From Methylomonas sp. (GTDB lineage: Bacteria; Pseudomonadota; Gammaproteobacteria; Methylococcales; Methylomonadaceae), in the NCBI GenBank assembly GCA_026990815.1, contig JALXCS010000092.1:1-7332 (forward strand): a stretch of 7,332 bases of DNA, read 5' to 3'. Positions 1-5,572 of the stretch are shown piece by piece. The notes under the pieces are model-generated. The model made no database searches, was not told the DNA's origin, and saw only the letters and a list, made by a program, of their open reading frames with translations. The position numbers and the translations under genes are program-made. Position 1 is the stretch's first letter; the number at the start of each line of letters is the position of its first letter.

Positions 1-457
1 CTGTTTGCTTAATCAATTCGGATAATTCTTTGTGCTTTTCAACAATGTCCGAGGTAATTTCCTGGTTTTGTTTAATTTGCGCATCCATTTGAGTAATTTG
101 TTTCTGATTTTCCTGTAAACTGCTTTCCAATGAAGCTAATTGCTGTTCTTTTGAAACAATCGCTTTGTTTGCAGAAGATATTTCGTGATCAAGAAATTCA
201 TCTTCAGATTTGAATTCATCACGCATATTTTTAGCTAGTGCTCCTGCAACCAAGCCTGCACCAGCCCCGGCAACGGCCCCCCATTTTGCGCCATTTCCTC
301 CATCAGCTATAGCCCCGATCGCAGCACCAACTGCTGCACCTCCCAAAGTTCCAATAACCAGATCATCTTTTGCCAGATCCACTAATGGCGACTCAGCATA
401 CGCAATCCCGGTTTGAAATAATACAAAAATGATGGTGATAATTTTTTTCATATTCAT
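1..457 (-). CDS. Secreted glycine-zipper protein with coiled-coil tail (partial, 3' end outside window)
   Basis: I translated this by hand; 152 codons are visible and the frame is still open at the window edge. Residues 1-21 form a good Sec signal peptide: two Lys after MNM, a hydrophobic core of about IITIIFVLF, and an AYA|ES cleavage site. No Cys follows the site, so it is not a lipoprotein. Residues 34-75 are a Gly/Ala-rich glycine zipper (G36, G40, G44, G48, then G60, G64, G68, G72 at four-residue steps), a pattern known from small membrane-inserting envelope proteins. From about residue 93 the chain is rich in Gln, Glu, Lys, Ile and Leu with heptad-like spacing, suggesting a long coiled coil. 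The start at 457 is preferred over the ATG two codons later because AGGGAG lies 6 bases upstream of it. I infer an envelope or periplasmic location and can give no precise function. It is transcribed divergently from the hydrolase-like gene. Confidence 0.85.
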   Translation of the reverse strand, partial: MNMKKIITIIFVLFQTGIAYAESPLVDLAKDDLVIGTLGGAAVGAAIGAIADGGNGAKWGAVAGAGAGLVAGALAKNMRDEFKSEDEFLDHEISSANKAIVSKEQQLASLESSLQENQKQITQMDAQIKQNQEITSDIVEKHKELSELIKQT

Positions 458-505
458 GTTTTTCTCCCTGACAAATAATTATTTTTTTAATAATTTAAAA
501 TTATG

Positions 506-534
506 TTTATAACTATTTTCCAAAAAAATATCAA
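506..534 (-). promoter_or_regulatory. Predicted sigma70-type promoter for the glycine-zipper gene
   Basis: On the minus strand a TTGATA -35 box (529-534) and a TATAAA -10 box (506-511) are separated by exactly 17 bases. Initiation would fall near 499 and leave a leader of about 40 bases carrying the AGGGAG ribosome site. The region is very AT-rich, so chance matches are easy, but the spacing and orientation fit the gene starting at 457. Confidence 0.45.
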
Positions 535-625
535 AAAAATCAGCAAAAACTTACACTCATCCTCATAATTGCTTCTCCCTCCAAGCATATTCTCCCGTTT
601 TCATTATTCCTTAAGCTCAACCCTA

Positions 626-631
626 TATAAT
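626..631 (+). promoter_or_regulatory. Possible -10 box for the hydrolase-like gene
   Basis: A perfect TATAAT lies about 60 bases upstream of the ATG at 691 on the plus strand. No convincing -35 hexamer stands 16-18 bases upstream; the candidates there match only two of six positions. It could be an activator-dependent promoter or a chance match. The rest of 458-690 shows no gene, only AT-rich sequence with A and T runs. Confidence 0.3.
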
Positions 632-690
632 CAGTATCTGATTTCATCATTGTCCATTTACTATCTACATATCATCCTGATCAAGAATTA

Positions 691-1935
691 ATGAATCCAC
701 TGCCACAAGGAATTCTGGTCGCATTTGTACTGTTCTCACTTCTGACATTCCCTTTAACCTCTAAAGCCCTCCAAAAAACTTCCAGCATCAGTAAATTGAC
801 TCCAAACCCTATGCGCTTTGTTGTCAAAGATGGAAAAATTATTGACACCAGAAAACAACAACCCGTCTTCTTTAAAGGGATAGGCTACTCACCTTTTCTT
901 CCAGGTGAAACACCATTACAGGGCGCCAGCCCGGGGAATGATGAACGTTACCGAGAACATCTGACACTCATGCAAAATATTGGCATCAATTACCTGCATG
1001 TTTTCCCACTTAAAATGCCTTCAAATTTTTTCAGTCAACTTGACCGTACCCAGATTTTCTATAGCCAGGATATATGGATGTTCCCCTATGCTGAAGATTT
1101 TCTGGACAAAAAATATCTGGACTGGACATGGTCGATCATCAAGGATGTGATAGACCATACCTATCGGGTTGGCCGTCCTGACCGATTGATTTTTTTCTCG
1201 ATTGGTGATGAACTTCAAGCTGAATCGGTTGCCCGTACTGATGCCAGACATCCTGACATCCGGCATTTCAAGGGCAAGCATATCCAGGTTACTGACCGTA
1301 CCCCGACAGAAATCGCACTGGCCCGATTAATTGACCAGGCAATTGAATATGAATTAAAAACCTATGGCCGACGTCATCTGTACTGTCATACCAGCTGGAC
1401 ACACATCGGTCCACTGCAACGTGATGACCTGGAAGTGCCTGAAAACAGCGCATTACTTCCCGATCTAGGTGATCTGGTTTGTTTGAATATTTACACATAC
1501 GCCCGTGGCGTAATTACTTCTCCACCCGGCAGCGTAACCCGCTCAAGCTATCAGGGCTATCTGGAAGAACTTGTCTCAATCACTGGCAAACCCATTTTTA
1601 TTACTCAGGTTGGTTTATCCACCTCTCCTTCCCAGCCAAAACCAAAAACCTCACCGGGATTTGGCGGTCACAAGGAACAGCAAGTAATAAATACCTTCGA
1701 AGCAATCTGGAAGGATCTACAAACAGCAAAAGGTAAAGAAAAAATTGCCGGTATTGCTTTTTTTGAGTTTCATGATGAATGGTGGAAAAGCGGGGAAGAC
1801 TCTGGCGACTCAACCCGGCATGAACGTGATGATCCGGAAGAATGGTTTGGAATCTACGAAATTGATAAAAATCACAAACTTAAACCTAAAGGAAAAATAC
1901 CGAAAACTTTGAGAAAGTTATTTGATTCCCGATAA
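691..1935 (+). CDS. Predicted exported TIM-barrel glycoside-hydrolase-like protein, possible inactive active site
   Basis: The 414-residue product has a hydrophobic N-terminus (about residues 8-22) and a possible SKA|L cleavage near residue 26. The n-region lacks basic residues, so export is likely but not certain. The body looks like a clan GH-A (beta/alpha)8 barrel: FFKGIGYSPF (60-69) at the first strand, FFSIGDEL (168-175) where the acid/base motif normally reads GNE, DLVCLNIYTY (261-270) near strand six, PIFITQVG (301-308) at strand seven, and FFEFHDEWWK (357-366) followed by DPEEWFGIY (381-389) at strand eight. E174 would be the acid/base. At strand seven the expected nucleophile Glu is Gln306, so the enzyme may be inactive or use a different mechanism. 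I cannot assign a GH family or substrate. There is no strong ribosome site before the ATG (only AAGAATTA), but the next Met (41) lies beyond the signal segment. The gene stands alone and converges on the small genes downstream of fliI. Confidence 0.85.
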   Translation: MNPLPQGILVAFVLFSLLTFPLTSKALQKTSSISKLTPNPMRFVVKDGKIIDTRKQQPVFFKGIGYSPFLPGETPLQGASPGNDERYREHLTLMQNIGINYLHVFPLKMPSNFFSQLDRTQIFYSQDIWMFPYAEDFLDKKYLDWTWSIIKDVIDHTYRVGRPDRLIFFSIGDELQAESVARTDARHPDIRHFKGKHIQVTDRTPTEIALARLIDQAIEYELKTYGRRHLYCHTSWTHIGPLQRDDLEVPENSALLPDLGDLVCLNIYTYARGVITSPPGSVTRSSYQGYLEELVSITGKPIFITQVGLSTSPSQPKPKTSPGFGGHKEQQVINTFEAIWKDLQTAKGKEKIAGIAFFEFHDEWWKSGEDSGDSTRHERDDPEEWFGIYEIDKNHKLKPKGKIPKTLRKLFDSR

Positions 1936-1950
1936 ATTTATATTATCTTG

Positions 1951-1969
1951 AAAGAATCTAAAATTCTTT
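1951..1969. terminator. Weak AT-rich hairpin between convergent genes
   Basis: AAAGAAT (1951-1957) and ATTCTTT (1963-1969) form a 7-bp inverted repeat with a 5-base loop, 15 bases past the hydrolase-like stop and overlapping the last codons of the convergent small ORF. The stem has a single G-C pair and there is no real T-tract on either side, so it is at best a weak bidirectional terminator. Confidence 0.2.
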
Positions 1970-2119
1970 TGATTCAGAAAAGCCACTTGCCTCAGGTGAT
2001 TCTTTTTCCAAACTGCGTTGATGAATTAATGTTCCTCCAACCAGAAAAGCCATCACCAAAAGATAGATAATTGCTGCAATCCGGCGTACTTTCTTTTCAT
2101 TTTCGTCGGGAGTGGTCAT
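1958..2119 (-). CDS. Small single-pass membrane protein, 53 aa, possibly the 3' half of a split gene
   Basis: From the only ATG in this frame the product is 53 residues. It has a charged N-terminus (EKKVRR, residues 8-13), one clear transmembrane helix (about residues 14-32, IAAIIYLLVMAFLVGGTLI) and an acidic, Ser/Glu-rich tail. The positive-inside rule predicts the N-terminus in the cytoplasm and the tail outside. I do not recognise the family. The ATG has no visible Shine-Dalgarno sequence. The frame stays open for 36 codons further upstream to a TAG at 2228-2230, and those nearest the ATG read naturally (RYNPDFYNNAKI). That suggests translation normally enters from upstream, so this may be the end of the gene starting at 2322. 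It lies downstream of fliI in the same orientation and may be co-transcribed. Confidence 0.5.
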   Translation of the reverse strand: MTTPDENEKKVRRIAAIIYLLVMAFLVGGTLIHQRSLEKESPEASGFSESKEF

Positions 2120-2163
2120 AATTTTGGCATTGTTGTAAAAATCCGGATTATACCGTAGTTTTT

Positions 2164-2322
2164 TTAAACAACCATAGCTTGCTCGTTTTCGTCGAGTTGA
2201 ATGTCGAATTTTAAAAAAGTATTTCGTCTATTGGTTAAAGTATTATCAATCAGAAAATCTAACACTTCCTGATCGCCGTGAGTTTCCTCACCTAATAATG
2301 CTTCATAATTATGAAGTTTCAT
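2164..2322 (-). CDS. Small acidic hypothetical protein, 52 aa, possibly the 5' half of a split gene
   Basis: The 52-residue product is acidic, with 11 Asp/Glu against 4 Lys/Arg, and has no signal peptide or membrane segment. I do not recognise it. The start at 2322 has an AGGAG (2333-2337) 10 bases upstream, which supports real initiation. It begins 142 bases past the fliI stop, in the position where fliJ is usually found, but it is far shorter than FliJ (about 140-150 residues) and lacks long coiled-coil character. It ends at a TAA formed where a short T run meets seven As. One extra T there would continue the frame directly into the membrane-helix ORF downstream, giving a protein of about 117 residues. 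It may therefore be an independent small gene or the front of a broken or recoded one. Confidence 0.5.
   Translation of the reverse strand: MKLHNYEALLGEETHGDQEVLDFLIDNTLTNRRNTFLKFDIQLDENEQAMVV
2209..2218 (-). other. In-frame slippery-type sequence T TTT TTA AAA within the small ORF
   Basis: In the reading frame that starts at 2322 the codons TTT TTA AAA follow a T. This gives two overlapping heptamers of the X XXY YYZ type (T TTT TTA and T TTA AAA). A -1 shift here enters the frame of the downstream membrane-helix ORF, which is open from 2227 to its stop at 1958. I did not identify a stimulatory stem-loop or an upstream Shine-Dalgarno-like stimulator, and AT-rich sequence yields such heptamers by chance. 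Confidence 0.25.
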
Positions 2323-2464
2323 TCTATTCTCTCTCCTGTCATTTTTAAAAGTATCTTAAAGGACAAATGTTAAAGAATGATGACACCGAGCGCACAGGAT
2401 GTAAAAAATGGATCGCATTACATCTATTCAAACACAATACCGGATAACGCTTCGCTAATCTGGC

Positions 2465-3838
2465 TTACATATCAGGCTGCATACTACATTGCAATCTTTC
2501 AAGATCGATCAAGCTCTGTTCAATATCAACCGCCTCATTCATGCTCTGCTGAAGGAATTGCAAAATCTCTGGCTGTTTTTCAATTGCTAGATCAATGCGG
2601 GGATCAGTCCCTTTTTGATAGGCGCCAACATTGATTAAATCTCGGTTTTGCTGATACAGTGAATACAATTGCCTAAGATCATTGGCCAACTTGATATGCC
2701 GCTCACTGGCAATATCCGGCATCACCCGGCTAACCGAAGCTTCAATGTCTATTGCCGGGTAATGACCTGATTCCGCCAGGGTTCTGGATAACACAATATG
2801 GCCATCCAGAACTCCTCTTGCAGCGTCTGCAATAGGATCATTGGTATCATCGCCTTCTGCCAGAACGGTATAAAAAGCAGTAATGGAGCCACCACCGACA
2901 TCGGCATTTCCTGCCCTTTCAACCAATGCCGGTAATTTGGCAAATACAGAAGGGGGATAGCCTTTGGTTGCCGGTGGCTCGTCAATTGCCAGGGCAATTT
3001 CCCGATGTGCCTGAGCAAAACGGGTTAATGAATCCATTAGTAACAAAACATCCAGCCCTTGACTACGGAAATATTCGGCTATACTGGTTGCCAACATCGC
3101 GCCATTGGCCCGCATTAATGGTGAATAATCAGCAGGAGTTGCCACAACCACCGCTTTTTTCAAACCATCCTCACCCAGGATTTTCTGTACAAATTCCTTA
3201 ACCTCCCTGCCCCGCTCGCCAATTAATCCTACTACCACTACTTCTGCGGAGGTATATTTGGTCATCATCCCCAACAGCACACTTTTACCAACACCAGTTC
3301 CGGCAAATAATCCCATTCGTTGGCCACGACCAACACTCAAGATAGAATTAATGGCTCTAATGCCGACATCCAAAGGCTCCCGAATTGGATTCCGGTTTAG
3401 TGGATTCATGGGAATGCCTGTTAAGGAAACTTTTGCATCGGTTTTCAAAGGCCCTTTGTCATCCAGGGGTTTCCCGGAACCATCAATCACTCGCCCCAAT
3501 AAACCAAAACCTACTTTGGCCAAGCTGTTTTTTCCCAATGGAATGACCCGACAGTCCGGCTCCAAGCCTTGAGGATCACCAATCGGCATCAAATATATTC
3601 GTTCGCCCGCAAATCCAACAACTTCAGCTTCGATATGGCTGCCGTTTTTGTTTTCTACCAGACAACGGGATCCGATGGCAGCGCGGCATCCCACCGCTTC
3701 CAATGTTAATCCAACCATTCTGGAAAGTGTTCCCTCAACAATCAACTCAGTTGGCTCGTGACTCTTTTCGGTATACGAATGCAGCTTATCCAGCCATAAC
3801 TTGGAACGATTAGTTTCTGGAACTGTCCTGTCAATCAT
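2465..3838 (-). CDS. fliI: Flagellar export ATPase FliI
   Basis: The 457-residue product is the hexameric ATPase of the flagellar type III export apparatus. It docks at the membrane gate with FliH and uses ATP hydrolysis to help unload export substrates from their chaperones. It resembles the F1-ATPase beta subunit. The sequence shows an N-terminal beta-barrel region (about 30-105), a Walker A motif AGTGVGKS (179-186), the GLIGERGREV segment with the catalytic Glu208, a Walker B strand VLLLMD ending at Asp269 followed by SLTRFAQAHRE, the family signature around PPATKGYPPSVFAKLPAL (288-305), and SVSRVM with the likely arginine finger Arg371. Length is normal for FliI. Its start overlaps the fliH stop by four bases (ATGA), and AGGA lies about 9 bases upstream inside fliH, so translation is probably coupled. 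All key residues are present and the protein should be active. Confidence 0.98.
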   Translation of the reverse strand: MIDRTVPETNRSKLWLDKLHSYTEKSHEPTELIVEGTLSRMVGLTLEAVGCRAAIGSRCLVENKNGSHIEAEVVGFAGERIYLMPIGDPQGLEPDCRVIPLGKNSLAKVGFGLLGRVIDGSGKPLDDKGPLKTDAKVSLTGIPMNPLNRNPIREPLDVGIRAINSILSVGRGQRMGLFAGTGVGKSVLLGMMTKYTSAEVVVVGLIGERGREVKEFVQKILGEDGLKKAVVVATPADYSPLMRANGAMLATSIAEYFRSQGLDVLLLMDSLTRFAQAHREIALAIDEPPATKGYPPSVFAKLPALVERAGNADVGGGSITAFYTVLAEGDDTNDPIADAARGVLDGHIVLSRTLAESGHYPAIDIEASVSRVMPDIASERHIKLANDLRQLYSLYQQNRDLINVGAYQKGTDPRIDLAIEKQPEILQFLQQSMNEAVDIEQSLIDLERLQCSMQPDM

Positions 3839-4578
3839 TGTTCTTGTTCCTGACTGCGCTGGTCACCCAGAACATTGGCAATAACCTGCGCCAATCTATT
3901 TTCGACTGAAGCATCAATCCTTGATGTCTCGGTTTCTATTTTGCAGCCACCTCGTGAAATAAGTGGCTCTTCGATAATCTCCCACGCCTGTGACATTTCA
4001 TCCAGTGCCAAAGCGGAACGAACTAGACTGGCATCTTCGGGATGCAAATGCAGGATAATTTTTCGCGATGAAACTGGAAGTACCGAAATAGCCTCCCGAA
4101 CTGCGGCTATTACCTGCCCAGGATCAATTTTTATTTCCCTGCGAATAATTTGCCGAGCAACACCCATTGCCAGTTTGACCAACTCATGCTCTACCTGCTC
4201 ATCAAGTTCCTTGAATGGTTCTGCTAAAGCTGAAATGAACAATTTGAATTGCTCAGCCTGATCCTGTAAAAATTGCTGGTTTTCAGCATAACCTTTACTG
4301 GAACCTTCTGCAAATCCCTTTTCATAACCCGCTTCATAGCCTTTTTTTTCACCTTGCTCAAAAGCTTCCAGATAAGCCTGATCCTGCATAGCCTCAATTT
4401 CTTCAACCGTCAAAATTTTCGGTTTTTCAGCTTGCTTTTGTTCTGTTTCGGCTGGCTCTTCTATTTTTTCCTGATTCTGTTGCTGAGGTGATTTGGAAAT
4501 AACATCAGGAACTTCCCATGCCTTCAATAATTCCAGTTCGGTTTTAGAAAACCCGTTCTTAAACGAGCTCATCACCAC
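3835..4578 (-). CDS. fliH: Flagellar assembly protein FliH, regulator of FliI
   Basis: FliH forms a dimer that binds FliI, restrains its ATPase activity and tethers it to the C-ring protein FliN and the export gate. In this 247-residue product, Trp21 in KAWEVPDV lies in the N-terminal region where FliH contacts FliN. A Glu/Gln/Lys-rich linker follows (about 30-60), then a strict GxxxG ladder with glycines at 76, 80, 84, 88, 92 and 96, typical of FliH. The C-terminal domain (about 115-245) resembles the peripheral-stalk subunits of F/V-type ATPases. The start is uncertain. GTG at 4578 has AGGGG 6 bases upstream, while the ATG at 4572 would remove only two residues. The start overlaps fliG by 20 bases and the end overlaps fliI by 4. 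Confidence 0.95.
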   Translation of the reverse strand: MVMSSFKNGFSKTELELLKAWEVPDVISKSPQQQNQEKIEEPAETEQKQAEKPKILTVEEIEAMQDQAYLEAFEQGEKKGYEAGYEKGFAEGSSKGYAENQQFLQDQAEQFKLFISALAEPFKELDEQVEHELVKLAMGVARQIIRREIKIDPGQVIAAVREAISVLPVSSRKIILHLHPEDASLVRSALALDEMSQAWEIIEEPLISRGGCKIETETSRIDASVENRLAQVIANVLGDQRSQEQEQ

Positions 4579-5572
4579 CGCCCGCCCCTAATGAAATTTC
4601 ACCAGCATCGGCAAGTTTACGAGCAATACCCAAAATATCTTTTTGTGCCATTTCGACTTCGCTAAGCTTGGTTGGCGGAGCAGCCTCCAAATCATCACGG
4701 AGCATTTCTGCTGCCCTTTTAGACATATTACTGAAGATTTTTTCTTTTAATTCTTCCTCTACACCACGTAAGGCCAACAATAATTGATCGGTGGAAACTT
4801 CCCGTAGCAAGGTTTGAATACCACGGTCATCTACATCTTTAAGGTCTTCAAAAACAAACATTTTGTCCTGAATTTCCTGGCTCAAATCAGCATTGGCTTC
4901 AGAAATTTCCTCCATCACCACTTCACTAATTGCACCATCAAGATAGTTCAGAATATTGGCGACAGAATCTATCCCGCCCAACGAAGAAGACTTCATGCTT
5001 TCACTACCCGTTAATTGTTTTTCCATGATATCATCCAGTTCTCTCAATGCTGCCGGCTGTACACTCTCCAGGGTAGCAACTCTTAACAACAAATCGGAAC
5101 GCATATTTTCTGGTAATAAGCCTAGAACCTCAGCCGCTTGATCGCTATCAAGCAAAATCAGAATTATGGCAATAATTTGTGGATGTTCCAGACGAATCAA
5201 ATCGGCAATGGAACGAGCATCCATCCATTTAAGTTGCTCTATGCCCTTGCTGTTTTTGCCAAGTAAAATCCGATCGATCATGTTTCCGGCTTTGTCTGCA
5301 CCCAATGCATCGGTCAGCATATTGCGAATATATTCATCAGAATCAAGGCCCAGTGCCGTCTGATTTTTTATTTGGGTAATGAATTCCTCCAGCACCTCAT
5401 CCACCATATCCGAAGAGATATTCCCTAAGGTGGCCATAGTCGTTCCAATTAACTGGACTTCCTTGGGCCCCATGTTTTTCAGAACCGATGCAGCCCTATC
5501 CTGACCAACTGCCAGCAACAAAAGGGAAGCCTTTTCGCCCCGACTTAATCCTTCTTCCTGTTCTTCAGCCAT
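4559..5572 (-). CDS. fliG: Flagellar motor switch protein FliG
   Basis: FliG is the C-ring protein that binds FliF through its N-terminus and meets the MotA stator through its C-terminus, generating torque and switching rotation. The 337-residue product has the normal length and three-domain layout. The middle domain carries the EHPQ motif (129-132) that contacts FliM, and SLGGIDSVANIL (197-208) lies near the inter-domain hinge. The C-terminal domain begins around MFVFEDL (238-244). By comparison with the E. coli protein from memory, the torque-helix charges are retained: Arg269 (for Lys264), Arg286 (for Arg281), Asp293 and Asp294 (for Asp288 and Asp289) and Lys302 (for Arg297). A functional, probably proton- or sodium-driven rotor is therefore expected. 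The start overlaps the end of fliF by 8 bases and the end overlaps fliH by 20, so the genes are tightly coupled. Confidence 0.98.
   Translation of the reverse strand: MAEEQEEGLSRGEKASLLLLAVGQDRAASVLKNMGPKEVQLIGTTMATLGNISSDMVDEVLEEFITQIKNQTALGLDSDEYIRNMLTDALGADKAGNMIDRILLGKNSKGIEQLKWMDARSIADLIRLEHPQIIAIILILLDSDQAAEVLGLLPENMRSDLLLRVATLESVQPAALRELDDIMEKQLTGSESMKSSSLGGIDSVANILNYLDGAISEVVMEEISEANADLSQEIQDKMFVFEDLKDVDDRGIQTLLREVSTDQLLLALRGVEEELKEKIFSNMSKRAAEMLRDDLEAAPPTKLSEVEMAQKDILGIARKLADAGEISLGAGGGDELV

Noticed and set aside
210..416. Plus-strand Ala/Pro-rich ORF of 68 codons
   Set aside because: It is the antisense shadow of the Gly/Ala-rich glycine-zipper segment, whose minus-strand gene has a signal peptide, ribosome site and promoter.
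504..569. Short plus-strand ORF of 21 codons in the divergent intergenic region
   Set aside because: No ribosome site, built of A-rich low-complexity sequence, and overlapping the predicted promoter of the divergent gene.
458..690. Search for a mobile element, CRISPR repeats or tRNA in the AT-rich divergent region
   Set aside because: No terminal inverted repeats, no regularly spaced direct repeats and no cloverleaf-like sequence were seen.
2105..2133. Tiny minus-strand ORF MPKL whose TGA overlaps the ATG at 2119, suggesting a leader peptide
   Set aside because: Four codons with no ribosome site are expected by chance; nothing supports a regulatory role.
2147..2152. Perfect TATAAT on the minus strand, 27 bases upstream of the ATG at 2119, next to the palindrome AATCCGGATT
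   Set aside because: No -35 hexamer at usable spacing, and the codons TAT AAT CCG GAT read as plausible coding sequence of the extended upstream frame.
2445..2460. GC-containing repeat CGCTTCGC just past the fliI stop, considered as a terminator
   Set aside because: It is mainly a short direct repeat and cannot form a stable stem, and no T-tract follows on the minus strand.
2377..2634. Plus-strand ORF of 85 codons
   Set aside because: Most of it is antisense to the conserved C-terminus of fliI, it has no ribosome site, and its product is not recognisable.
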